Counted from the stretch's first letter, positions 25,148 through 32,958 are shown. The stretch: DNA of 64,000 nt from Ruoffia tabacinasalis (GCF_042652985.1 NZ_JBHSHQ010000046.1:29871-93870); one strand, 5' to 3'. Notes: generated by a model from the sequence alone, not told the origin. Made by a program: numbers and translations.

Positions 25148-25545
25148 TCCCCCCTGTCATGATCTGACAAAGGGAGTTGGAGTTTTAATAGGACAGGTCA
25201 TGTTGTGACAGGGGAGTTAGACTGTTAACGGAACGGGTCATGTTGTGACATGGGAAATTAAACGCCTAACAGGACGAGTCATCTCATGACAGGGGAAATT
25301 AAACCTCTAACGGGACAGGTCACCACATGACACGGGATATTAAACGGCTAACGGGACACGTCACCATATGACAAGGGAAATTAAACGCCTAACAGGACAC
25401 GTCACCACATGACAAGGGAAATTAAATGCCTAACGGGACACGTCACCACATGACACGGGAAATTAAACAGCTAACGGGACGGGTCATCACATGACAGGGG
25501 AAACTAAACGTCTAACAGGATGGGTCACCATATGACACGTCCCAT
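25148..25545. repeat. 41-bp tandem palindromic repeat array C
   Basis: Ten copies of a GTCA-n5-TGAC core starting at 25156, 25197, 25237, 25278, 25319, 25360, 25401, 25442, 25483 and 25524: all steps are 41 bp except one of 40. A typical unit carries GGGACACGTCACCACATGAC, a GGGAAATTAAAC segment and GCCTAAC. There is no coding frame. It lies between divergent genes, upstream of both the response regulator and the TetR operon, unlike arrays A and B which sit between gene ends. Confidence 0.95.
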
Positions 25546-25577
25546 TAAACTTTATTCAAGTTATTAAACAAATATAA

Positions 25578-25631
25578 TTGACCATCCTGGTCATTATTGT
25601 TAGAATAAAAATAAGTTGACCAGTGTGGTCA
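25578..25631 (+). promoter_or_regulatory. TetR operon promoter with two operators
   Basis: TTGACC (25578-25583), a 17-bp spacer and TAGAAT (25601-25606). Two matching 15-bp palindromes, TGACCA-n3-TGGTCA, lie at 25579-25593 (over the -35) and 25617-25631 (just past the start), 38 bp apart centre to centre. They are the obvious binding sites of the TetR protein encoded next, giving autoregulation. Confidence 0.85.
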
Positions 25632-25652
25632 TTAATAGAAAGTAGGTGCTTT

Positions 25653-26324
25653 ATGTTTGAAAGCCAGCAGTTTAATCGCATTGATGGTGCAAAGAAAGAA
25701 CGCATTTTGAATGCAGCTTTTAAAGAATTTGCTGAGAAAGGGTTTGACGATGCCTCAACAAATCGGATTGCTAAGGAAGCGAATATTAGTAAGGGGAGTT
25801 TGTTTAATTACTTCAATAACAAAGAAGGTTTGTTTAAGTATTTAATTGAATTATCTTTAAAACGCATTGATACCATGTATTTTCAAAAGGTAAATTATGA
25901 CATTACGGATATTTTTGAGCGGATCATTCATTTTTCAGAAATAAAAAATCAAGAATACCCTAGATTTAAAGATACGTTTGACTTTCTAGGTCATATTTTT
26001 GTAAATATTTCCCGCTACACAGCTATATATGAGGGGTTAGCAGAGGCAAAGCAAGCGATTGAAAAGCAAGTGGATACTGTCTTAAATAAAGACATTGATT
26101 TAACAAAATTCCGTGAAGATATTGATGCAAATAAGGCATTGAATTTGATATATTGGTCGATTGAAGGTTACCGCAGTAAGCTTGTGGCACAATTTTCCGA
26201 TACGGATTTTACAGCGATAAATCCATCAGATTTAACACCACTTTATGATGAATTTTTCGATTATATTCATTTATTAAAGACAGTATATTACAAACCAACA
26301 TACGTTTCTGACAGCTCTAAATAA
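25653..26324 (+). CDS. TetR-family transcriptional regulator
   Basis: 223 residues. The N-terminal helix-turn-helix reads KKERILNAAFKEFAEKGFDDASTNRIAKEANISKGSLFNYFNNKEGLFKYL, a textbook TetR DNA-binding domain. The C-terminal ligand domain is divergent, as usual. Start ATG 25653; an upstream GTG in the same frame lies in the second operator. First gene of an operon with an ABC ATPase (10 bp) and permease, and probably represses it through the two palindromes upstream. The inducer is unknown, likely the exported compound. Confidence 0.92.
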   Translation: MFESQQFNRIDGAKKERILNAAFKEFAEKGFDDASTNRIAKEANISKGSLFNYFNNKEGLFKYLIELSLKRIDTMYFQKVNYDITDIFERIIHFSEIKNQEYPRFKDTFDFLGHIFVNISRYTAIYEGLAEAKQAIEKQVDTVLNKDIDLTKFREDIDANKALNLIYWSIEGYRSKLVAQFSDTDFTAINPSDLTPLYDEFFDYIHLLKTVYYKPTYVSDSSK

Positions 26325-26334
26325 GGAGGATAAC

Positions 26335-27237
26335 ATGTCAAAAGTCATTGAAGTACAAAATTTAACAAAGAACTTTGGAAAATTCACAGCCTTAGATAAA
26401 GTTAATTTGAATGTTAATAAAGGTGAAATCCATGGTTTTATTGGACCAAATGGTGCCGGTAAATCAACCACGATTCGAGTTCTATTAGGTATGTTAAAAG
26501 CAGATTCGGGACAAGTGAAAGTGTTTGATCAAGATGCTTGGAAACAATCCGTTGATATTCATAGACGCATTGCTTATGTGCCAGGCGATGCGAATCTTTG
26601 GCCAAATCTCACGGGTGGTCAAACCATTGACTTATTACTGAAGATGCATGGGAGTCAGGTGAATCAAGCACGTCTGGATGATTTAATTCAACGCTTTGAA
26701 CTTGATCCGACCAAGAAGAGTCGGACTTATTCTAAAGGGAACCGCCAGAAGGTTGTTTTAATCGCCGCTTTTGCAGCAGATGTGGATTTATATATCCTAG
26801 ATGAGCCCACTTCTGGTCTGGATCCGTTAATGGAACGGCTTTTCCAAGAACTGGTCTGTGAAGCGAAGGAAAATGGGAAAAGTGTACTCTTATCGAGTCA
26901 TATTCTATCCGAAGTGGAACGTCTGTGTGACAGTGTTTCGATTATTCGTAACGGGCAAATTATTGAGTCAGACACACTCGATGAGTTGCGCCACTTAACT
27001 CGAAGTAAATTAACAATTCAAACGGAAAATCCTGTAACTGATTTAGCTCAGTTAGAAGGCGTCCATGATTTAGTGGAGATGGACGGGAATCAATACCAGA
27101 TGCAGATTGAGAGTCAAAAACTCAATGCGATTATGCAACATCTCTCAGACTTTAATTTAGTTAAGTTGGAAAGCCAACCACCGACGTTAGAAGATTTATT
27201 CTTACATCACTACGAGAATCCGCAAGGAGGTCAGTAG
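26335..27237 (+). CDS. ABC transporter ATP-binding protein (ABC-2 exporter type)
   Basis: 300 residues. Walker A GPNGAGKST, Q-loop region RRIAYVPGDANLWPNLTGG, a degenerate signature YSKGNRQK, Walker B LYILDEPTSGLD and H-loop LLSSH. The YSKGNRQK signature and the VPGD segment match the ATPases paired with EfrA-less, TetR-linked ABC-2 permeases of the polyketide-exporter type. A C-terminal ~85-residue regulatory extension follows the ATPase core. Three bases from the permease gene, so they are coexpressed. Confidence 0.9.
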   Translation: MSKVIEVQNLTKNFGKFTALDKVNLNVNKGEIHGFIGPNGAGKSTTIRVLLGMLKADSGQVKVFDQDAWKQSVDIHRRIAYVPGDANLWPNLTGGQTIDLLLKMHGSQVNQARLDDLIQRFELDPTKKSRTYSKGNRQKVVLIAAFAADVDLYILDEPTSGLDPLMERLFQELVCEAKENGKSVLLSSHILSEVERLCDSVSIIRNGQIIESDTLDELRHLTRSKLTIQTENPVTDLAQLEGVHDLVEMDGNQYQMQIESQKLNAIMQHLSDFNLVKLESQPPTLEDLFLHHYENPQGGQ

Positions 27238-27240
27238 TTT

Positions 27241-28833
27241 ATGTTCACACAGCTTTTTAAAGAGACTGGCCGGATTTTTAGTTTGTTATTTCGACAACAT
27301 CGGTTGAATATTATTCTTTGGCTGGTTGGAATCGTTGGACTGACTTTAGGTGTGGCTTACGTTTACCCTATGATTTATGAAAATCAAAGCGACTTAGTCG
27401 GCTTAGGTATTACAATGCAAAACCCTGCCATGACTGCGATGTTAGGTCCTGCTCAGTCACCCTCAGATTACACAGCTGCGATTGCTTTTGCTGGAGAAAT
27501 GTTGTTATTTACCGCCATTGGCGTGGCTGTTATGAACATTTTGTTAGCAAGCACGACAACACGGTTGGATGAAGAGGAAGGTCGACTAGAGCTCGTTCAA
27601 TCCTTACCCGTTGGAAAATTATCTTATACAACTGCTGCGACTTTATTAATGTTGTTACTCAATGCAATCATTACATTAGTAATTGCTGTTGGCTTGGGTG
27701 TTATGGATAGTGCAGATTTTACTTGGGAGGCTTCATTTTTATATGGAGCGGTCCTTGGAACCACTGGGTTATTCTTTTCAGGTGTCACCATTGTTGCCGC
27801 TCAGTTGAGTGAAACTACTCGGGGAACACGTAGTATCGCCTTTACTGTGCTCATTCTTTCATATATTATTCGTGCGTTTGGAGACGTTAGTAATGAAACT
27901 CTATCACTTTTTTCACCGTTAGGTTGGACTGTGCGCACAGAAGTGTTTGCGACGAATGAATGGTGGCCAATTATTGGATTGGTGGTCGGGTCGGTCATTC
28001 TGATTGGCATCGGCTTTATATTAAACCGTCGCCGTGATATTTTCCAGGGTCTATTGCCTCAACGTCCTGGTAGAAAAAATGCTTCTTGGTTCTTGAAAAC
28101 TTTACCTGGATTTGTTTGGAGTCAAGAAAAGGTTAAACTCATTTCATGGGCTTTAGGAATTTTCCTTATTGCAGCGGCGTTTGGTGCGATCTTAGGTGAT
28201 CTCGAAACGTACTTTGCTGATTTGGATATTTTACAAGCTTTTCTACCAAATTTGGACACGGCGACTTTAACTGAGGAATTTACACGATTATTGTTCGCAA
28301 TCATGTCCCTATTTACTGGGATCCCGGCTGTTACGATGATCACGAGTCTAAAGCATGAGGAAGATATTGGCCGATTGGACAATATATACAGTCGTTCTGT
28401 TTCACGCACGAAGTTGTTACTGACCTATTATTGTATCGGTTTAGTATTTATTGCAATTATGCAACTTTTAATGGCGGTTGGTATTTATTACCCTGCTAGC
28501 CTAGTGATGGTCGAATCTTTATCTCTAGTAACTTTTGTTGAAATGGCCCTGTTATATGTTCCTAGCATTTGGTTCCTATTAAGTTTGGCTACTTTCATAC
28601 TTGGTTTCGTTCCTAAAGTTATGCCATTAATTTGGCTATACTTAACGTTCGCTTTTATAGTGAGCTATTTAGGTGAACTTATGGAATTTCCAGAATGGTT
28701 AAATAACTTATCTGTCTTTTACCATACGCCAGTGGAATTCGATGGGTTCCCTCTACTTGTCATAATCGTTGTAGCTATTGTACTATCGGCGCTTGGTTTC
28801 ATTGGATATAACCGCCGTGATTTGAAAAATTAA
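27241..28833 (+). CDS. ABC-2 type exporter permease (polyketide-antibiotic exporter-like)
   Basis: 530 residues with about twelve membrane helices in two similar halves, each beginning with a basic segment (residues ~20 and ~280) and containing a conserved DEEEGRLELVQSLPVGK or HEEDIGRLDNIYSRSVSR motif. That double arrangement is typical of fused ABC-2 permeases annotated as polyketide antibiotic exporters. Probably protects against a hydrophobic antimicrobial; the substrate is unknown. Ends the TetR operon. Confidence 0.85.
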   Translation: MFTQLFKETGRIFSLLFRQHRLNIILWLVGIVGLTLGVAYVYPMIYENQSDLVGLGITMQNPAMTAMLGPAQSPSDYTAAIAFAGEMLLFTAIGVAVMNILLASTTTRLDEEEGRLELVQSLPVGKLSYTTAATLLMLLLNAIITLVIAVGLGVMDSADFTWEASFLYGAVLGTTGLFFSGVTIVAAQLSETTRGTRSIAFTVLILSYIIRAFGDVSNETLSLFSPLGWTVRTEVFATNEWWPIIGLVVGSVILIGIGFILNRRRDIFQGLLPQRPGRKNASWFLKTLPGFVWSQEKVKLISWALGIFLIAAAFGAILGDLETYFADLDILQAFLPNLDTATLTEEFTRLLFAIMSLFTGIPAVTMITSLKHEEDIGRLDNIYSRSVSRTKLLLTYYCIGLVFIAIMQLLMAVGIYYPASLVMVESLSLVTFVEMALLYVPSIWFLLSLATFILGFVPKVMPLIWLYLTFAFIVSYLGELMEFPEWLNNLSVFYHTPVEFDGFPLLVIIVVAIVLSALGFIGYNRRDLKN

Positions 28834-28839
28834 TAGTAA

Positions 28840-28877
28840 AAAAACCGCTAAAGCATTTTTCAACTTTAGCGGTTTTT
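28840..28877. terminator. Bidirectional terminator between permease and GDPD genes
   Basis: Nine-base perfect arms CCGCTAAAG / CTTTAGCGG (28845-28853, 28864-28872) with A-run before and T-run after. Confidence 0.88.
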
Positions 28878-29723
28878 CTAGTTTCTTTCTCTAATACGGT
28901 TACGGTAATCATTCACGAAGTTAGGCCAATCGGTCTTGATGACGTTGACTCCGTATTTTCTCATAATACTCCAGACATAAGTTTCACTACCAAGAATTGC
29001 GGCTGTATCGTCCAGCACATCGAATAGTTTATACTCTCTACCAAGGTGTTCAGAATTGGCAATAATCATCATATCTTGGTGAATCAGTTTATTTAACCAA
29101 TTACTTTCTAGCAATGAATGATGATTTAAATCATCAATTCTTAAATCAACACCAATTAATCGAATATTTTCATAAGACTTTACTCGTTCAAAGTCAGCTT
29201 GTTCGTAGGCAATCGCAACGAATGGTATATTCACATTCGCTTCGTTTAACAACTCTAATGACTTTGGTTCGGCTGGTGCTTTTAGGAATAATAATTCTTT
29301 CTTACCTGATTTGATTAATATGTCAAAAAGAGCTTCATCATCCCAGTAATCTGACGTTCGATCTATATTTACAATATAGTTTATTGGAAGCCAATCTAGA
29401 AAGTCTTCTAACTTTTCTACTCGGTAGCCAGATTTTTGTCCATTTGAATTGAGTAACACTAAAGAATCAATCTCTTCAGAGGTCATCTTTTCAAACTCTT
29501 TATCAACATCTAGTAACATTCTTACGGCTAATTTATGAAATAAATAATACACGCCGTCAGCTGAGCGACATACGTCGACCTCTATAATATCTGCTCCCGC
29601 TTTTTTAGCGGTAATTGCAGCTTGACGGGTATTTTGAATTACATTCCCACCCCAGAATCCGCGGTGGGCCATAATTAAGAACTTTTTATCATCTTTGGTT
29701 TGTTTAATAATATTTTCACTCAT
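28878..29723 (-). CDS. Glycerophosphodiester phosphodiesterase family protein
   Basis: 281 residues. The catalytic AHRG in IMAHRGFWGGNVIQNTRQA, the GADIIEVDVCRSADGVYYLFHK segment (metal-binding Glu/Asp and second His) and a C-terminal VNVIKTDWP match the GDPD TIM barrel. It has no signal peptide, so it is cytoplasmic. It would split glycerophosphodiesters to glycerol 3-phosphate and alcohol, though some family members act on other phosphodiesters. The ribosome-binding site (AAAGAGAA) is weak. Divergent from the branched-chain binding protein locus. Confidence 0.88.
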   Translation of the reverse strand: MSENIIKQTKDDKKFLIMAHRGFWGGNVIQNTRQAAITAKKAGADIIEVDVCRSADGVYYLFHKLAVRMLLDVDKEFEKMTSEEIDSLVLLNSNGQKSGYRVEKLEDFLDWLPINYIVNIDRTSDYWDDEALFDILIKSGKKELLFLKAPAEPKSLELLNEANVNIPFVAIAYEQADFERVKSYENIRLIGVDLRIDDLNHHSLLESNWLNKLIHQDMMIIANSEHLGREYKLFDVLDDTAAILGSETYVWSIMRKYGVNVIKTDWPNFVNDYRNRIRERN

Positions 29724-29837
29724 TTTATTCTCTTTCTTTTAATTTTTCTATTAACTATTTTTTTAATTATATTTTCGATTAAGGCTAAAAATACCTGTCA
29801 GTTTGTAAAAGGTATACATTGCGAATATACTCATATT

Positions 29838-29866
29838 GTAATCGATTACCTACATTTGTCATTATA
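29838..29866 (-). promoter_or_regulatory. Possible operator and -10 element of the GDPD gene
   Basis: TATAAT on the minus strand (29866-29861) is followed about a dozen bases later by the perfect 12-bp palindrome GTAATCGATTAC (29838-29849). The position fits a repressor site just past the transcript start. The -35 is poor and the binding protein unknown. The rest of 29724-29950 shows nothing else I can name. Confidence 0.35.
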
Positions 29867-29951
29867 ACACCGTCTTGAGGGTATTGATATGCCTTTTCTA
29901 TGTTTTCCTTAATGATATTAATAATATTCATTAACTAGTATTTAATAACGC

Positions 29952-29980
29952 TTGCACATTTTAATTCCGTGTGTTATCTT
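29952..29980 (+). promoter_or_regulatory. Promoter of LivJ-like locus 1
   Basis: TTGCAC (29952-29957), 17-bp spacer, TATCTT (29975-29980). The same -35, spacing and -10 recur at locus 2 (31490-31518), with a similar spacer, showing the two leaders were duplicated together with their promoters. Confidence 0.75.
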
Positions 29981-30021
29981 TGTGTCACATTAGAAAAATT
30001 AAAATTAAAGGAGAAAACTAA

Positions 30022-30081
30022 ATGATTCTGTTAACAAACACAAAATTAAACAACGTCGTCGTCGACGCTGTCAGGACTTAG
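30022..30081 (+). CDS. Leader peptide 1 (Val/Leu-rich)
   Basis: A 19-residue reading frame, MILLTNTKLNNVVVDAVRT, with a strong AAAGGAG eight bases upstream. It contains Ile, three Leu and four Val codons, including three consecutive GTC. It ends at TAG inside the first arm (AGGACTT) of the downstream RNA fold. Position, size, codon content and the following terminator are those of a classical branched-chain amino-acid attenuator peptide. Coding is inferred from sequence only. Confidence 0.8.
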   Translation: MILLTNTKLNNVVVDAVRT

Positions 30082-30198
30082 CTTATTCGATAAAAATTCG
30101 AATATATGCCAAGTCCTATTCGTGTTTGTTGACAGAATAGGATTTTCTTTTTAAAAGCCCTATTCTATCCGCAAGATAGAATAGGGCTTTTTATTTTT
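30022..30198 (+). promoter_or_regulatory. Transcription attenuator 1 with alternative RNA folds
   Basis: Leader codons 2-7 (30025-30041) can pair with 30122-30138. AGGACTT (30073-30079) pairs with AAGTCCT (30110-30116) around an inner TATTCGA/TCGAATA hairpin. GACAGAATAGG (30131-30141) can instead pair with CCTATTCTATC (30159-30169), which is the 5' arm of the perfect terminator stem 30157-30169/30175-30187, followed by TTTTTATTTTT. Ribosome stalling at Val codons should decide which set forms. The regulatory sign is inferred. Confidence 0.75.
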
Positions 30199-30229
30199 CT
30201 ATTGAAACTTAAAAAAGGGGATTATTATT

Positions 30230-31399
30230 ATGAAACTAAGAAAAATGGGACTAACATTACTATCAATGCTTACTTTAGGGGCTAGCTTAACGCCTGCTAT
30301 GTCCACTGCAAACGCACAAGAACAGGAACCAATTCGCATTGGTGCGAATTTAGAACTCTCTGGATACGGATCAGCTTATGGTGTACCAATCATCGATAAT
30401 CTGACATTAGCTGCTGAAGAAATCAATGAAGCGGGCGGTTTATTAGGTGGCCGCATGATCGAAATTATTGGCTATGACAATACTTCGAACAAAACTGAAG
30501 CAACATCCATTGCGACACGCCTAGCCGGTGAAGATGTAGCAGCAGTTCTTGGCCCAGCAACATCAGATATGATTTATGCATCACGCCCTTCTGCCATTGA
30601 AAGCCAATTACCAACCATGTATCCCGTTGGAACTTCAGATGATTTGACCCTCGATGAGAACGGAGAAGTTATAAGTAATATCTTCCGTTTAGCTTTTACT
30701 TATTCTTTCCAAGGTAAAGCTGCTGCTAGATATGCTATGGACGAATTAGGTGCAACAAACGCAGCAGTTATTACTGACCAATCCAATGATTATTCGGTTG
30801 GTTTAGCCGATCCTTTCAAAGCAGAGTTCGAAGCTTTAGGTGGGACAATTACTGAAGAACTCTTCTACAACGCTGGCGAGCAAGACTTTATGGGTCTATT
30901 GACTTCATTGGCTGCCCTTGATTTTGATGTTTTATATATACCTGGTTTCTTTAGTGAAGGTGGAATCATTGTTCGACAAGCGCGTGAAATGGGTCTAATG
31001 CAACCAATTCTAAGTGGACATGGCTTCGCAAGTGATACATTATTAGAAATTGCTGGCCCACAAAATGCCACAGAACTTTACATTACCTCTCACTTCCATA
31101 CTGGTAGTGAAAACCCAGGCGCTCAAGAATATGTTGCGAAATTCGAAGAACGTTACGGTGAATCACCTGACACATTTGATGCTTTAAGTTATGACGCTGC
31201 CCACTTAATCTTCCAAGCTATTGAAGAAGCCGGAACAGATGACCCTGAAGCAATTCGCGAATCAATGGAAAATATTCAGTTTGAAGGAATCACTGGTGCA
31301 TTCCAATATGATGAATACCATAATGCCGTAGAAACTGCCCCAATGTTACATTATATCGATGGAGAAGTAGCTGAAGTATTTGAAGTTGATGGGAACTAA
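30230..31399 (+). CDS. Branched-chain amino-acid type ABC substrate-binding protein 1 (LivJ-like)
   Basis: 389 residues. Signal peptide of about 29 residues (MKLRKMGLTLLSMLTLGASL...STANAQ) with a signal peptidase I type site and no lipobox Cys. The mature part starts EPIRIGANLELSGYGSAYG and has the type I periplasmic-binding fold with GLLGGRMIEIIGYDN and VLGPATSDM, matching Leu/Ile/Val-binding proteins. No LivHMGF genes are adjacent. Expression should depend on attenuator 1 (Val-rich leader). About 80 per cent identical by eye to the second copy at 31777. AAAGGGG nine bases before the ATG. Confidence 0.87.
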   Translation: MKLRKMGLTLLSMLTLGASLTPAMSTANAQEQEPIRIGANLELSGYGSAYGVPIIDNLTLAAEEINEAGGLLGGRMIEIIGYDNTSNKTEATSIATRLAGEDVAAVLGPATSDMIYASRPSAIESQLPTMYPVGTSDDLTLDENGEVISNIFRLAFTYSFQGKAAARYAMDELGATNAAVITDQSNDYSVGLADPFKAEFEALGGTITEELFYNAGEQDFMGLLTSLAALDFDVLYIPGFFSEGGIIVRQAREMGLMQPILSGHGFASDTLLEIAGPQNATELYITSHFHTGSENPGAQEYVAKFEERYGESPDTFDALSYDAAHLIFQAIEEAGTDDPEAIRESMENIQFEGITGAFQYDEYHNAVETAPMLHYIDGEVAEVFEVDGN

Positions 31400-31410
31400 T
31401 AAATAGACAG

Positions 31411-31446
31411 ATAAACAGAGCTTACTTCTAGTGAGTTCCGTTTTTT
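31411..31446 (+). terminator. Terminator after LivJ-like gene 1
   Basis: Imperfect stem with loop TCTA followed by TTTTTT; very similar to the terminator after copy 2. Confidence 0.7.
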
Positions 31447-31489
31447 ATTGTCATAAAACTATAGCACGAATAAAATCCATTAATAATGC

Positions 31490-31518
31490 TTGCACATTTA
31501 AATTCCATGTGATATCTT
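31490..31518 (+). promoter_or_regulatory. Promoter of LivJ-like locus 2
   Basis: TTGCAC (31490-31495), 17-bp spacer, TATCTT (31513-31518); same elements as locus 1. Confidence 0.75.
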
Positions 31519-31560
31519 TGAATTACATTAGAAAACATTAAAATTTAAGGAGAAACTCCA

Positions 31561-31629
31561 ATGCTTCTGTTATCAAACATGAAATTAAATAACGCCATTA
31601 TTATTATTATTAACGGCCTCAGGACTTAG
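31561..31629 (+). CDS. Leader peptide 2 (Ile-x5, Leu-rich)
   Basis: A 22-residue frame beginning MLLLSNMKLNNA, then five consecutive ATT (Ile) codons at codons 13-17, then NGLRT and TAG. AAGGAG eight bases upstream. Start region (LL..N.KLNN) and end (RT-stop) match leader peptide 1, but the control run has changed from Val to Ile. Not visible to normal gene finders because of its size. Confidence 0.8.
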   Translation: MLLLSNMKLNNAIIIIINGLRT

Positions 31630-31745
31630 CTTATTCGAAAAAATCGAATAACTGCTCAGTCCTATTCATGTTTGAACACAGAATAGGAAAATCTTTTTAA
31701 AAGTCCTATTCTGTCCGAAAGATAGATTAGGGCTTTTTATTTTTT
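31561..31745 (+). promoter_or_regulatory. Transcription attenuator 2 with alternative RNA folds
   Basis: Same architecture as attenuator 1. The leader start (TTCTGTTATCAAACATG, 31564-31580) pairs with CATGTTTGAACACAGAA (31667-31683); AGGACT (31621-31626) pairs with AGTCCT (31658-31663) around a TTATTCGA/TCGAATAA hairpin. ACAGAATAGG (31678-31687) is complementary to CCTATTCTGT (31705-31714), the 5' arm of the terminator 31703-31733, which is followed by TTTTTATTTTTT. The terminator stem is slightly weaker than that of locus 1. Confidence 0.75.
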
Positions 31746-31776
31746 CTATTGAATATTATAAAAGGGGATTATTATT

Positions 31777-32946
31777 ATGAAATTAAGAAAACTAGGTTTA
31801 ACGTTACTTTCAATGCTTACTTTAGGGACAAGTTTAACACCTGCTATGACTATTGCACAGGCACAGGATCAAGAACCAATTCGCATTGGAGCAAATTTGG
31901 AACTGTCTGGTGTCGGATCAGCATACGCTGTACCAATGATGGATAATCTGACATTAGCTGCCGAGGAAGTTAATGAAGCGGGCGGTCTCTTAGGTGGTCG
32001 AATGGTCGAAATCGTAGAATACGATAACACATCGAATAAAGCAGAAGCAACTTCGATTGCGACTCGTTTAGCTAGTGAAGGTGTATCTGTAGTTTTTGGT
32101 CCTGCAACGTCTGACCTAGTTTACGCATCCCGTCCAACTGCGGTTGAAAGTCAGTTACCAACTATGTATCCCGTAGGAACAGCAGACGATTTAGCTTTAG
32201 ATGAGAACGGTGAAGTTATCAGTAATATCTTCCGTTTAGCCTTTACTTATACATTCCAAGGAAACGCAGCTGCAAGGTTTGCGATGGACGAATTAGGCGC
32301 AACCAATGCAGTGGTTATTACTGACCAATCAAAAGACTATTCTGTTGGTTTAGCTGAGCCTTTCAAAGCAGAATTTGAAAATTTAGGCGGAACAGTTGTT
32401 GATGAAGTGTTCTATAATGATGGCGAGCAAGACTTTATGGGCTTACTCACTTCAATTGCTGCCCTTGATTTCGATGTCTTATATGTCCCCGCCTTCTTCA
32501 GTGAAGCTGGAATCATCGTTCGCCAAGCACGTGAAATGGGTCTAATGCAACCAATTCTAAGTGGACATGGCTTCGCAAGTGATACTTTAACTGAAATTGC
32601 TGGCGCTCAAAACGCTACTGATCTTTACTTTACATCGCACTTCCATACAGGTAGTGACAATCCTGGTGCCCAAGAATACGTTGCGAAATTCGAAGAACGC
32701 TTCGGTCATGCACCCGATACATTCGACGCTTTAAGTTACGATGGCGCTCACTTAATCTTCCAAGCAATCGAAGAAGCAGGGTCAGATGATCCAACAGCGA
32801 TCCGTGACGCGATGGAAAATATTCAATTCGAAGGCGTGACTGGATCATTCCAATACGATGACCTTCATAATGCCGTAAACTCCGCTCCTATGTTACATTT
32901 AGTAAATGGAGAAGTGACTGAGGAATATGTAGTGGATGGTAACTAA
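31777..32946 (+). CDS. Branched-chain amino-acid type ABC substrate-binding protein 2 (LivJ-like)
   Basis: 389 residues, the same length as copy 1 and aligned without gaps. Signal peptide ends TIAQAQDQ, no lipobox Cys. Differences from copy 1 cluster at possible ligand-facing spots (GYGSAYGVPII versus GVGSAYAVPMM; VLGPATSDMIYASRPSAIE versus VFGPATSDLVYASRPTAVE). Expected to bind Leu/Ile/Val or related amino acids outside the cell. Its leader peptide carries five Ile codons, so it may respond to isoleucine starvation. No permease or ATPase genes nearby. Confidence 0.87.
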   Translation: MKLRKLGLTLLSMLTLGTSLTPAMTIAQAQDQEPIRIGANLELSGVGSAYAVPMMDNLTLAAEEVNEAGGLLGGRMVEIVEYDNTSNKAEATSIATRLASEGVSVVFGPATSDLVYASRPTAVESQLPTMYPVGTADDLALDENGEVISNIFRLAFTYTFQGNAAARFAMDELGATNAVVITDQSKDYSVGLAEPFKAEFENLGGTVVDEVFYNDGEQDFMGLLTSIAALDFDVLYVPAFFSEAGIIVRQAREMGLMQPILSGHGFASDTLTEIAGAQNATDLYFTSHFHTGSDNPGAQEYVAKFEERFGHAPDTFDALSYDGAHLIFQAIEEAGSDDPTAIRDAMENIQFEGVTGSFQYDDLHNAVNSAPMLHLVNGEVTEEYVVDGN

Positions 32947-32958
32947 CATAACATACAA

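Noticed and set aside
25148..25545. Array C as extra operators for the adjacent TetR protein
   Set aside because: The array core is GTCA-n5-TGAC, whereas the operators are TGACCA-n3-TGGTCA: the half-sites are in the opposite orientation with different spacing.
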